Shown in pieces: positions 1 to 8,330 of a stretch of 24,140 nucleotides of DNA. Under the pieces are notes generated by a model, which saw nothing but the letters and a program-made list of their open reading frames with translations, was not told where the DNA came from and searched no databases. The stretch spans positions 1-24,140 of the forward strand of contig CBDUQI010000074.1 of the NCBI GenBank assembly GCA_965369325.1. The letters run 5' to 3'. The translations under genes were made by a program, and so were the position numbers. Numbering within the stretch: the first letter of the stretch is position 1; each line of letters starts with the position of its first letter. Source of the DNA: CBDUQI01 sp965369325 (GTDB lineage Bacteria; Pseudomonadota; Gammaproteobacteria; Steroidobacterales; JBCBZW01).

Positions 1-418
1 GGACATCGGCCAGCAGTTCGCGGCTGTCGGCTACCTGACGACCTGTGGCCCGAATGTTCATTGGCATAGCGTTGCGCAGCGCCTCAAGGCCCGAGTGCAT
101 CTCTGCGCACATCGAGCGCATGTGGGCGCGGGCTTCGCGATCTTCCGGTAACAAACCAGATTGCGGGAACTGCTCGGCCACATACTCGCAGATAGCCAGC
201 GAATCCCACACGCAAAGCGCGCCGTGCGAAAGCACCGGCACGCGTCGGGTGGGCGATACGTCACCAATGCTCTGATCGAACTCAGCGGTGTTGAGGCGTA
301 TCCGCAGCACCTCGAACGAGGCACCCGCGTGCGCTAACGCCAGCCATGCACGCAACGACCACGAGGAGTAATTGCGGTTGCCGATAACAAGCTTGTAGGT
401 GGACGCCGGCTTGGACAT
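1..418 (-). CDS. Glutathione S-transferase family protein, C-terminus cut by window edge
   Basis: Read on the minus strand from the ATG at 418, this gives 139 codons before the left edge. The protein begins MSKPASTYKLVIGNRNYSSW, followed by SLRAWLALAHAGASFEVLRI. This is the N-terminal thioredoxin fold of a bacterial glutathione S-transferase (the NxxYSSWSLRAW type). The later VPVLSHGALCVWDSLAICEY segment is the cis-Pro and glutathione gamma-Glu binding region (VPVL, then D-S). The start of the all-alpha C-terminal domain is visible and the rest is missing. The family conjugates or reduces electrophiles with glutathione in the cytoplasm; the substrate cannot be predicted. There is no Shine-Dalgarno sequence before the ATG, but a consensus -10 box ends six bases upstream, suggesting a leaderless mRNA. 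Family confidence is high. Confidence 0.88.
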   Translation of the reverse strand, partial: MSKPASTYKLVIGNRNYSSWSLRAWLALAHAGASFEVLRIRLNTAEFDQSIGDVSPTRRVPVLSHGALCVWDSLAICEYVAEQFPQSGLLPEDREARAHMRSMCAEMHSGLEALRNAMPMNIRATGRQVADSRELLADV

Positions 419-424
419 TCGGCA

Positions 425-447
425 ATTATAGCCGGATCACCAGGTGA
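425..447 (-). promoter_or_regulatory. Promoter of the GST gene: consensus -10 box plus 11-bp palindrome
   Basis: The minus strand has a perfect TATAAT at 430-425. The start codon follows after six bases, so transcription would begin at or next to the A of ATG. Directly upstream, 437-447 is the perfect palindrome TCACC-A-GGTGA. It sits in the -10/-35 spacer, where a repressor could bind. No good -35 box is visible. The -10 box is seen directly; the operator role is inference. Confidence 0.55.
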
Positions 448-463
448 CTGGGTGGTCGGTCGG

Positions 464-495
464 AAACCCCGCCTGCTGTATCGCAGCAGACGGGG
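464..495 (-). terminator. Intrinsic terminator of the B-C secreted-protein operon
   Basis: On the minus strand, a 12-bp stem (CCCCGUCUGCUG paired with CAGCAGGCGGGG, including one G-U pair) closes a 5-base loop. The left arm is at 495-484 and the right arm at 478-467, followed by UUU at 466-464. It lies 23 bases after the stop codon of the gene ending at 518. The stem is strong, but the U-tract is only three long, so termination may be partial. Confidence 0.7.
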
Positions 496-517
496 CCGGG
501 TACCGTTGCGCTGGCCG

Positions 518-3097
518 TTAGCGCCCCGCGTCGCAGAGATTGCCCGCCACACCGCTGGGGTTGCTGGCTGCGTAGTCTTTAAAGAACTCGCTCTTCAGCG
601 CCGACAGATCCTCAAAGTTAACCGTCTCATCGCCGCTCATGTCTTCGGGCAAATCGCCGTTCATGAAAAACACGGCCTTCTGCAACGCGAGATCGCTAAA
701 ATTCACCAGGCAATCCTGGTCGAAATCGCCATCGCACAGATTGCCCAGACCATCGTTGTCGCTATCACGCTGGTCGGCGTTTGGCAGATCAACGCAGTTG
801 TCGGCGGCATCCTCAACGCCATCTTCATCCGTATCCACCAGCGGTGCACTACAACTGTCGGCGCGAATTTGCATGTCGTCTATCTGTGCCCACCAGTCGA
901 AGTTGCCGCGATAGTGGTAACACCAGTGCGCGCTGGCCGGTGCCGGCTGTGTGCTAATGAGCGCGCCAGGGCCAATAAAGCCGCCCAGGTTGGTGGTGCT
1001 GGCGAACGCACTCTGATAAGTGGCGATGCTGCCCGCGTCCGGGGTCGCCGTGCCCACGAGAATCTCAAACAGGTCTTCAGAAGTGCCGTCGAAATTCTGG
1101 TAGTTCACCTTTACGTCGAACTGAGGATTCACCGCCTCGCTGTAGTCGATCATCGGCGTACACAAATAGGCCTCGACCAGGCCTGGGCCCACCACGTCCG
1201 TGTCGATGCATGCTGCCTCACCAGTGCCGCTGGTGAGGTTGCCACCGGCGTTGGGCGAGCTTAACCCGCTCAGGCAAATACCATCATCACTGGTGCCCCA
1301 ATCGATCGACACTGCACCGGTATTGAACAGCACCCAGCCCAGTTGGGCCAGATCACCGGCGACGCCCGGATCAAAGTCCTCTTCGAAACAGGTCTCGCGC
1401 AGCACGCACACGCTGGGCTGTGCGGGGTCGGTCACGCCAGTGGGTGCGCTCACATCGTCCAAAAACACATTGGTCCAGTCCAGCTCCAGGTCGGAGGCGC
1501 CGTTCACATCCACCCCAGTGGTCGTGCCCAGTATCTGCAATGTGTGTGCACCCCCATCGTTGTAGGGTCCACCCGGCGCGGTCAGCAGATCGATGCTGTA
1601 TCGCATGTACTGCACTTCCTGCTGATCGCAGGTAAGGGTTTCGACCACGTTGCCGTCCAGCAGAATCTCCACTTTGTCCTCGGGCATGACCGGGGCGCAC
1701 AAACCACGCAGTGCACTAAAACTCAAGCTGCTCGCACCCGCAGGTAAGGTCACCGTTTGGGTGACCGACTGGTTATTAGAGACCCCCATGGAATCCTGTA
1801 CGCCACCAAACCAGATAAAGTGTGTGCCGGTGTTGGGAACGCTTGTGCCACAGCCCTCAGCGTTGCAGATAGGCTCAAATGCCCCGCCCGCCGCTTCGGC
1901 CCAGAACGGATTCACCTGACCGCTGGTTGAGATGCCGCCCAATTCAAAACTGGCATCGGCAATGGCGTCCTGAGACGTGGGGGCCAGGGCGTCGGTGCAC
2001 TCGTAGCCGGCTTCCACCTCACACATCGCCGAACAGCCATCAAGGCTGTCGGTATTGCCATCGTCGCATTGCTCGCTGCCATCCGGTGCGCCGTTGCCGC
2101 AGCTGTTGGTGCATACACTCGGCTGCGCGGCGGGCGCGCCCAGCACCACAAAATCCACAAAGATGTTGCTGATACTGCCATCAAGGCCGACGCGCATTGC
2201 GCTTTCGATCATGATGTTGTGGCTTGCGTCATCGTTGTACGGCCCGCCGCTGGCGTTCGTGAGGTCGATTGAGTGGTAGACAAAATCGGCATCCAGCGCA
2301 TCGCAGGTCAGCGTAAACACCAGATTAGCGTCGATGGTGACTTGCAGCACATCGGCCAACCCCGATTCGCAGGCCGTTCGCTGCGCCCAGAAACCCAGCG
2401 TGGTATCGGCGGCGGCAATGACGGTGTTCTGGCTAATCGAGGTCACCTCAGGAAGTCCGCCAGGAGCGCCCACGCCACCGCCAAACCAGGCCCAGTGAGT
2501 GCCCTGAAATAAGCCACCGGCGCCCGGATCGCCCAGGCATGCGGCCGCATTGCAGATGGGGGTAAAACTAAAGCCGTCGAAATCATTATCGGTCGCGGCC
2601 TCGGTCCAGAACGGGTTGGAAACGCCGTTGGGAATGATGCCGCCAAATTCAAAACCACCGTCGCCGATCGAGCTGCTGCCGTCAGCCGCGGTGCAGTCAA
2701 ACGGCATTTCTATCTGGCAGTCGGATGCACAGCCATCGCCATCACTCAGATTGCCGTCATCGCATTGCTCTCCCGCAGCGGGTAAACCGTCGCCACATTG
2801 ATCCGACGCTGCGCGCCTGAGGATACCGGCCCGGCGCTGTTGCGCGGGTCCGCGCAGCAAACGTTGCAGGCGCTGCGCGCGTACCTGCGTAGAATGCGGC
2901 CCGGTGGCGCGTGCGGCACGCAGTGCTGGACCACCTGCGGCGCCCTGCATGGCCGGATGTACCAATCGCAGCGCACGGTCAGCACGTTCGCCCGCGCGCT
3001 GGTTCTCGGCCGCTGAGCTCAGGCCCGGCAAGGCGAGCACGAACAACATCGCCAGCACGCCAGCCCAACGACGATGGCCCCCAATTAGATAGCTCAT
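518..3097 (-). CDS. Paralogue C: secreted DUF4215 / TSP3 / dockerin-like protein (859 aa)
   Basis: The start ATG at 3097 has a good ribosome binding site (AGGAG, 8-base spacing). Domains in order: signal peptide about 1-29 (hydrophobic GVLAMLFVLALPG, then SSAA); a very Arg-rich pro-region about 30-98; DUF4215 Cys-rich repeat (CGDG...EQCDDGN...DGDGC) from 101 to about 135; a beta-rich module with NPFWTEAATDNDFDG and the FTPIC motif; a second DUF4215 repeat (CGNGAPDGSEQCDDGN); a second similar module; a third module starting CFEEDFDPGVAGDLAQLGW and ending FDWWAQIDDMQIRADSC; then TSP3-type Asp-rich repeats and two dockerin-like F-hand repeats in the last 105 residues (VNFSDLALQKAVFF and VNFEDLSALKSEFF). 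No membrane anchor is visible at the C-terminus. It is probably exported by Sec and displayed or released as a Ca-stabilised extracellular protein; ligand and function are unknown. It is the second gene of an operon with paralogue B (18-bp gap) and shares B's NPSG(I/V)AGNLC ending. Confidence 0.85.
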   Translation of the reverse strand: MSYLIGGHRRWAGVLAMLFVLALPGLSSAAENQRAGERADRALRLVHPAMQGAAGGPALRAARATGPHSTQVRAQRLQRLLRGPAQQRRAGILRRAASDQCGDGLPAAGEQCDDGNLSDGDGCASDCQIEMPFDCTAADGSSSIGDGGFEFGGIIPNGVSNPFWTEAATDNDFDGFSFTPICNAAACLGDPGAGGLFQGTHWAWFGGGVGAPGGLPEVTSISQNTVIAAADTTLGFWAQRTACESGLADVLQVTIDANLVFTLTCDALDADFVYHSIDLTNASGGPYNDDASHNIMIESAMRVGLDGSISNIFVDFVVLGAPAAQPSVCTNSCGNGAPDGSEQCDDGNTDSLDGCSAMCEVEAGYECTDALAPTSQDAIADASFELGGISTSGQVNPFWAEAAGGAFEPICNAEGCGTSVPNTGTHFIWFGGVQDSMGVSNNQSVTQTVTLPAGASSLSFSALRGLCAPVMPEDKVEILLDGNVVETLTCDQQEVQYMRYSIDLLTAPGGPYNDGGAHTLQILGTTTGVDVNGASDLELDWTNVFLDDVSAPTGVTDPAQPSVCVLRETCFEEDFDPGVAGDLAQLGWVLFNTGAVSIDWGTSDDGICLSGLSSPNAGGNLTSGTGEAACIDTDVVGPGLVEAYLCTPMIDYSEAVNPQFDVKVNYQNFDGTSEDLFEILVGTATPDAGSIATYQSAFASTTNLGGFIGPGALISTQPAPASAHWCYHYRGNFDWWAQIDDMQIRADSCSAPLVDTDEDGVEDAADNCVDLPNADQRDSDNDGLGNLCDGDFDQDCLVNFSDLALQKAVFFMNGDLPEDMSGDETVNFEDLSALKSEFFKDYAASNPSGVAGNLCDAGR

Positions 3098-3115
3098 CGC
3101 TATTCTCCTGTTATT

Positions 3116-5674
3116 TTATGGTGTTGCGCAGAGATTGCCGGCGATACCACTCGGGTTCGCACTGGTGTAGTTGTTAAAGATCTCGGCTTTAAACAGCGAC
3201 AGGTCGGTAAAATCGACCATCCCGTTGCCATCCATATCTTCGGCAAAGCTCCCGTTCTGGAACACCACTGCTTTAAACAGTTGTAGATCAACAAAGTCGA
3301 CCGCGCAGTTCTGGTCGAAATCGCCGTCGCATAAATTTCCGATGCCGTCATTGTCGACATCGAGCTGGTCCGCGTTGGCGATAGCGCGGCAGTTATCCGC
3401 CTCGTTGGGCAACCCGTCGTCGTCATCGTCTTCCACCACTGCCGCGCACGATTCGGCCTGCAGCGTAAAGTCATCCACTTGTGCCCACCAATCGAAATCG
3501 GCGACATAGTGGAAACACCAGTATTGCGCAGCCGCAGCCGCCGGACCGGCAATTCTGACGGCGCCTCCATTCAGTCCACCCAGACTGGCCGTCGCGCTGA
3601 AAGCCACTTCGTAGTCCGCCACAGTAAGCAGATCGGGGGCCACATCGCCCACACGAATCTCAAACAGATCTTCGGGCGTCGGCTGATTGAACACTTGGTA
3701 ATTCGCCAACACGTTCATGCTGGGATTAAGTGCAGCGGACAAATCCTGCAGGTCCGAGCACATCCATGCGTCAACAAGACCCAAGCCGGTATGATCGGTG
3801 TCTACGCAAGCCGCCTCACCGGTGCCACCGGTGAGATTGGTGCCAGCAATGTTGCCGGAGTTACCAGTACTCAGACACACGCCGTCGTCCGTGCTGCCCC
3901 AGTCCAGCGCGAGCGCACCTGAGTTAAACACGGTCCAGCCCAGTTGGGTAAGATCGCCACCGACGCCCGGATCGAAGGTCTGCTGCGCGCAAACTTCAAA
4001 TCCGGCACACATGCTGGGCACCGGTGGCGTGGTACCGCCCGTCGGCGCGCTGACGTCATCAATGTACAGGGTGGTCCAATCGATGCCGTTGGCGGTGCCG
4101 TCTGTGTCGACCCCGGTACTGACGCCGGCAAGCACCACAAGATGCATGGCATCATCGTTGTAGGGGCCGCCTGGTGCGCTCGCAAGATCAATCGTGTATG
4201 TGCGGTACGCCAGCTCGGTGGCATTACAGGCAAGTGAGAACACCAGATTGCCATCCAGGGTGAGACTCACACCGTCGTTGTCGCCAGCTGGCGGCGGTGC
4301 ACAGGCCGTGCGCAGCACCGACAACGACAATTGCGTCGCGGCGGCCGGGATGCTCAGCATCTGGGTAAGGCTCTGCATCGCGGTGGCGCCTGCGGTATCG
4401 GGTACACCACCGAAGCGCACGTAGTGCACACCGGTGCGCGCAAGATCCAGGCCGCCCGGCACGCTGCCATCGCGAATGACCGGTAGAAAACCACCGTCAT
4501 CTTCACTCCAAAACGGGTTAGTCCCCCCACTGGTGGCGACGCCGCCCATTTCAAAACTGGGATCGCCCACGGCATCCTCATCGCCGCCCGCCATCGCAGC
4601 GGTGCATTCAAATCCTGGTTCGATTTCGCAAATTGCCGAACAACCGTCGCCGTCGGCAACGTTGCCGTCATCACACTGCTCGCCGGCATTGGGAATGCTG
4701 TCACCGCAAACGTTGGTGCACACGCTGGGGCTGGGCGTTAACGCGCCAAGAGAGGCGAAGTCGACAAAAAAGTTTGAGTAGTTCACTGCGCCAACCGTGG
4801 CGGTGGTGACGCCGGTGAAGGTAATTTCATGGCTAGCATCATCGGCGAACGCACTGACATCGGCGGTGTAGCGCACCCAATCGGCGTCGGTGGTTTCACA
4901 GTCCAGGCTAAAAACGGGCGTAGCATCGATGGAAAGCGTCAAGCTGTCACCCTGACCCGCAAAGCACAGGTCCCGTAAGGCATAGAACGACAGATCTGCA
5001 GTGCCGGCCGGGATACTTAACGTCTGGCTGGCGCTGGCCGTGGCGACACCGCCACCCGGGCCCTGGACGCTGCCACCAAACCAAAGAAAGTTTGCGCCCT
5101 GCACGGCAAACTGTGCATCGGGATCGAACAGGCAAAACGCCTCGCTACAGATGGGCGTGAATAACTCACCACCAAGGTCAGCGTCGGAGGCTTCACTCCA
5201 AAACGGATTGGGTACGCCCAACAGCAGCCCGCCCTGTTCCCAGCCGCCGTCCTGCAGCAGGCTGCTGCCGTCTGCGTAGGTACATGCAGACTGTGCCTGG
5301 ATCTCACATGTAGAGGTACAGCCATCACCGTCGGTCAGATTGCCATCGTCGCACTGCTCGCCCGGGTCGGGTAATCCATCACCGCAAGTGCCGCCTCGCA
5401 AGGCAACAGACACGCTGGCACGGCTCGGTGCGCCTTGCATGATGGCACGCAGCCGTTGCCGGCTGACGGGCCCGGACGCAGCAGGCGCTGCCCGCGGCAG
5501 GCGCATCATGCGACGAGCATCCGCCTGGGTGCGGGTCTCGCCGAGCGGCTGGCGCTCGGCACCGTGGACGGTGTGCTGATCTGCCGCTGGCGTGGGCGAG
5601 GATTGCCGTGCCAGCACGGGTGAGGTTAAAACTACAGCCACCAAAGCGACCGGCAGTGCATACAGCAACGGCAT
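3116..5674 (-). CDS. Paralogue B: secreted DUF4215 / TSP3 / dockerin-like protein (852 aa)
   Basis: I chose the ATG at 5674. It has a ribosome binding site (AAGGGGA, about 7 bases upstream) and begins a clean signal peptide (MPLLYALPVALVAVVLTS, then PVLA). In-frame starts further upstream (GTG 5773, ATG 5767) lie before the likely promoter at 5727-5735. Order of parts: signal peptide 1-22; pro-region to about 95 with RQRLRAIMQG; DUF4215 repeat about 97-131; beta-rich module with NPFWSEASDADLGG and the FTPIC motif; second DUF4215 repeat (CGDSIPNAGEQCDDGN); second module; third module (FDPGVGGDLTQLGW ... FDWWAQVDDFTLQAESC); Asp-rich TSP3-like stretch (DDDDDGLPNEADNC); two dockerin-like repeats (VDFVDLQLFKAVVF and VDFTDLSLFKAEIF). 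Cofactor-free structural or binding protein is the best guess; no catalytic motif is visible. Its stop is 18 bases before the start of paralogue C. Confidence 0.85.
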   Translation of the reverse strand: MPLLYALPVALVAVVLTSPVLARQSSPTPAADQHTVHGAERQPLGETRTQADARRMMRLPRAAPAASGPVSRQRLRAIMQGAPSRASVSVALRGGTCGDGLPDPGEQCDDGNLTDGDGCTSTCEIQAQSACTYADGSSLLQDGGWEQGGLLLGVPNPFWSEASDADLGGELFTPICSEAFCLFDPDAQFAVQGANFLWFGGSVQGPGGGVATASASQTLSIPAGTADLSFYALRDLCFAGQGDSLTLSIDATPVFSLDCETTDADWVRYTADVSAFADDASHEITFTGVTTATVGAVNYSNFFVDFASLGALTPSPSVCTNVCGDSIPNAGEQCDDGNVADGDGCSAICEIEPGFECTAAMAGGDEDAVGDPSFEMGGVATSGGTNPFWSEDDGGFLPVIRDGSVPGGLDLARTGVHYVRFGGVPDTAGATAMQSLTQMLSIPAAATQLSLSVLRTACAPPPAGDNDGVSLTLDGNLVFSLACNATELAYRTYTIDLASAPGGPYNDDAMHLVVLAGVSTGVDTDGTANGIDWTTLYIDDVSAPTGGTTPPVPSMCAGFEVCAQQTFDPGVGGDLTQLGWTVFNSGALALDWGSTDDGVCLSTGNSGNIAGTNLTGGTGEAACVDTDHTGLGLVDAWMCSDLQDLSAALNPSMNVLANYQVFNQPTPEDLFEIRVGDVAPDLLTVADYEVAFSATASLGGLNGGAVRIAGPAAAAAQYWCFHYVADFDWWAQVDDFTLQAESCAAVVEDDDDDGLPNEADNCRAIANADQLDVDNDGIGNLCDGDFDQNCAVDFVDLQLFKAVVFQNGSFAEDMDGNGMVDFTDLSLFKAEIFNNYTSANPSGIAGNLCATP

Positions 5675-5726
5675 CAGCAATCCCCTTACGATCTTATGTT
5701 GTATTGTTCTCGCTAATTCTATTTGG

Positions 5727-5735
5727 AGTATAGCA
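5727..5735 (-). promoter_or_regulatory. Extended -10 promoter for the B-C operon
   Basis: The minus strand reads TGCTATACT at 5735-5727, an extended -10 element (TGn before TATACT). It would start transcription near 5720, leaving a leader of about 46 bases before the ATG at 5674. No convincing -35 is present, as is common with extended -10 promoters. The position downstream of gene A's terminator fits an independent transcription unit. Confidence 0.5.
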
Positions 5736-5786
5736 ACCCTGCGGGCAACGGCAGAGCGAGCCGACATAAGCACATTTCGCAGGGCG

Positions 5787-5819
5787 AAAAAAACGGCGCC
5801 CGGTCGAAACCGGGCGCCG
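5787..5819 (-). terminator. Strong intrinsic terminator of paralogue A
   Basis: A perfect 11-bp GC-rich stem (5794-5804 with 5809-5819) closes the loop CGAA of the plus strand. On the minus strand it is followed by seven U (5793-5787). It begins 28 bases after the stop codon of the gene ending at 5847 and lies before the promoter of gene B. This makes A a separate transcript. Confidence 0.92.
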
Positions 5820-5846
5820 CTGTCTAGCCGAAGCTAAGCTCGGGTC

Positions 5847-8330
5847 TTACCGAGATTCGCAATCGTTGCCAGGAGCACCAGGGCCAGGTGCCTGGAAGAT
5901 CTTGCTCTTGAAGATACCCAGGTCAACAAAGTCCACGATGCCACTGCTGTCCATGTCTTCCGGGAAGTCCCCTGACTGGAATACGCGTGCTTTGAACACT
6001 GCGAGATCCAGGAAGTCAGTGGCGCAATCCTGGTTGAAGTCACCGTCACACAGGTTGCCGATGCCATCGCCATCCGAGTCCTGCTGGGTCGGGTTAGCTT
6101 CGACCAGGCAGTTATCGGTAGCATCCGATACGCCGTCGCCGTCACCATCCGCACCACAGGATTCAGCCTGGATTACGAAGTCATCAACCTGTGCCCACCA
6201 ATCAAAGTTGGCACGGTAATGGAAACACCAGTACTCAGGGCCGACCGGCGCCTGCGGACCTGACAGCAGTACGCCGCCACCGGTGAAGCCACCCAAACCG
6301 ACAACGTCGGTGAAGATGCTGGTAAAGCCTGCAATGGTGCCAGCGTCAGGCGCCACATCACCCACCAGAATCTCAAACAGATCTTCCGGAGTGCCGTCGA
6401 AGTTCTGGTAGTTAACCAGCAGGTTGGCAGAGGGGTTCACAGCGCCGGTGTAGTCGATTTCCGGTGAACATGCGTACGCGTCAACCAGGCCAGCGCCTGC
6501 CGCATCAGTATCGATGCAGAGGGCTTCGCCAGTGCCGCCGGTGAGGTTAGCGCCTTCCGGGTTACCGGAGTTGCCGGTCGCCGGCAGGCACGCGCCATCA
6601 TCGGTGGTGCCCCAATCGAGGGCCAGCGCGCCGGTGTTGAAAGCGGTCCAGCCAATCTGGCTCAAATCGCCCGCAATCGCCGGATCGAAGTCCTCAGAAA
6701 AGCATGCCTCAACCATGACACATGAGCTGGGTACTGGCGGCAGGGTGTTGCCGGTCAGCGCCGAGACATTGTCCACGAAGATGTTGGTCCAGTTGTTGCC
6801 ATTGGCACCGCCTGCACCGTCCGGATCGTTACCGGTGGTGAAACCGGCGACTACGAGTGTGTGCGTGCCGCCATCGTTGTACGGACCGCCGACAGCGCTA
6901 GCCAGGTCAATGCTGTAGCTGGCGTAGAAGTTCTCGGTCGCATCGCAATCCAGCGTGAAGACGATGTTGCCATCAATCGACAGCTCAACACGATCATCCA
7001 CCCCGTTGACGGTGTCAGCCACACACAGACCGCGAAGCGCGCGGAAGGTGAGGGTGTCAGCCGAAGCGGGCAAGGTCACGTCCTGAGTCACGCTCGGAGT
7101 TGACGTGATGTCGCCGGTATCAGCAGTGCCACCCAGCCAAGCGTAGTAAGTACCGGTGTCTGCGATGTTCGGGCCACAAGTAAGGTCCGAGCAGATCGGC
7201 GGGAAGGTGATAGAGGCATCTTCCGTCCAGAACGGGTTAGCCGCACCGTCGGTCAGGCCACCCAGCTCAAAGCTGAAGTCGCCCACAGCATCTTCAGGTG
7301 CTGAGGCCACTGCCGCAGAACACTCAAAGCCAGCTTCAACCGCACACTCACTGGAGCAGCCATCGCCATTTGTCGTGTTGCCATCGTCGCACTGCTCAAC
7401 GCCATTGGGGGCGCCGTTGCCACAATCATTGCTGCAAACAGAGGGGGTCGGGGTCAGAACGCCGATGTTGGTGAAGTCAACAAAGATATTACTGAAATCC
7501 GAGCCATCAGCCGCTGCGGTAGTAACACCGGTGAACACCAGGTCAGCGGGACCAGCGGTCGGTACGGTGACCGTGTTCAGCACCCAGTCATCGTCCGTGG
7601 CGTTACACGGAACGGTGAGGATCGCGCTGCCGTTGTAAGACACCGTCAGCGAATCAGTGTTGTTGGTGTGACACACACCACGCAGGGTCCAGAACGAGAC
7701 CTCGCTGCCGGCAGTCACGTTGGTGGACTGGGTAGCCGTTGCCGTTGCGACACCGCCAGCAGGGCCTTGAACGCCACCGCCAAACCACAGGAAGTGCTCA
7801 CCTTCCAGGGCCAGGCCGGCATTCGGATCACCCAAGCAAGCTGCCTCAGAACAAATCGGGGTGAAGAACAGGCCACCAAGATCAGCGTCTGAAGTCTCTG
7901 CCCAGAACGGGTTGGCCGCGCCAATGGTCAGCAGACCACCCAGCTCGAAGCCACCGTCGTTGATGTCGCTGCTACCACCAGCGATGGTGCAGTTGAAGGG
8001 TGTCTCAACCAGGCAGTCCGCGGAGCAACCATCACCAGAGGTGGTGTTGCCGTCATCGCACTGCTCTGCAGGGCCGGGCAAGCCGTCGCCACAGAAGCCG
8101 CCGCGAACACGCGGTGCTGCACTGGCGCTTTCGACGCCCATGATGTTACGTAAAGTACTTGCCGTTACATTTCGCTCTCCCGCAACCATTGGCGTGGCCA
8201 ATGTCCGTTTTGCGGTAGCAAAGCTGCCTACGTCCTTTGCGCTGGCTGCCGTAGCAGACAAAGCAAATGACGCAATGGCAACAGAGAGCAGACATCGCAG
8301 GCCGAAGCGGCCCGTAGATGAAATTTGCAT
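5847..8330 (-). CDS. Paralogue A: secreted DUF4215 / TSP3 / dockerin-like protein (827 aa)
   Basis: The start ATG at 8330 follows GGGGAG about 9 bases upstream. Parts: signal peptide 1-31 (LLSVAIASFALSATAASA); pro-region with TLRNIMG at 59-65; DUF4215 repeat 80-114 (EQCDDGN at 89-95); beta-rich module about 121-292 (NPFWAETSDADLGG, FTPIC); second DUF4215 repeat 303-337; second module about 345-525 (NPFWTEDASITFPPIC); third module about 543-725, like choice-of-anchor J or cleaved-adhesin folds (EDFDPAIAGDLSQIGW, FDWWAQVDDFVIQAESC); TSP3-like Ca-binding stretch 727-762 (DGDGDGVSDATDNC); two dockerin-like repeats 763-812 (DFLDLAVFKARVF and VDFVDLGIFKSKIF). Many Cys pairs fit an extracytoplasmic, disulfide-bonded protein. 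Modules 1 and 2 are copies of each other. The C-terminus lacks the NPSGxAGNLC ending shared by B and C. It is monocistronic, with a long upstream region and a strong terminator. Function is unknown. Confidence 0.86.
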   Translation of the reverse strand: MQISSTGRFGLRCLLSVAIASFALSATAASAKDVGSFATAKRTLATPMVAGERNVTASTLRNIMGVESASAAPRVRGGFCGDGLPGPAEQCDDGNTTSGDGCSADCLVETPFNCTIAGGSSDINDGGFELGGLLTIGAANPFWAETSDADLGGLFFTPICSEAACLGDPNAGLALEGEHFLWFGGGVQGPAGGVATATATQSTNVTAGSEVSFWTLRGVCHTNNTDSLTVSYNGSAILTVPCNATDDDWVLNTVTVPTAGPADLVFTGVTTAAADGSDFSNIFVDFTNIGVLTPTPSVCSNDCGNGAPNGVEQCDDGNTTNGDGCSSECAVEAGFECSAAVASAPEDAVGDFSFELGGLTDGAANPFWTEDASITFPPICSDLTCGPNIADTGTYYAWLGGTADTGDITSTPSVTQDVTLPASADTLTFRALRGLCVADTVNGVDDRVELSIDGNIVFTLDCDATENFYASYSIDLASAVGGPYNDGGTHTLVVAGFTTGNDPDGAGGANGNNWTNIFVDNVSALTGNTLPPVPSSCVMVEACFSEDFDPAIAGDLSQIGWTAFNTGALALDWGTTDDGACLPATGNSGNPEGANLTGGTGEALCIDTDAAGAGLVDAYACSPEIDYTGAVNPSANLLVNYQNFDGTPEDLFEILVGDVAPDAGTIAGFTSIFTDVVGLGGFTGGGVLLSGPQAPVGPEYWCFHYRANFDWWAQVDDFVIQAESCGADGDGDGVSDATDNCLVEANPTQQDSDGDGIGNLCDGDFNQDCATDFLDLAVFKARVFQSGDFPEDMDSSGIVDFVDLGIFKSKIFQAPGPGAPGNDCESR

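Larger units (their letters stand above)
2055..8066 (-). repeat. Six dispersed near-identical 20-bp repeats encoding EQCDDGN
   Basis: The plus-strand sequence TTGCC(G/A)TC(A/G)TC(G/A)CA(C/T)TGCTC occurs at 2055-2074, 2751-2770, 4662-4681, 5340-5359, 7378-7397 and 8047-8066. There is one copy for each DUF4215 repeat in the three paralogues. Copies within a gene are 669-696 bp apart. They mark the internal and tandem duplications and could serve as sites for homologous exchange between paralogues. Confidence 0.85.

Noticed and set aside
452..1264. 270-codon plus-strand open frame opposite paralogue C
   Set aside because: It is antisense to a well-supported gene; its composition follows the complementary codons and it has no domain or start signals of its own.
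2055..8066. CRISPR-like array from the repeated 20-bp sequence
   Set aside because: The repeats are coding (EQCDDGN), far apart and unevenly spaced; they mark duplicated protein domains.
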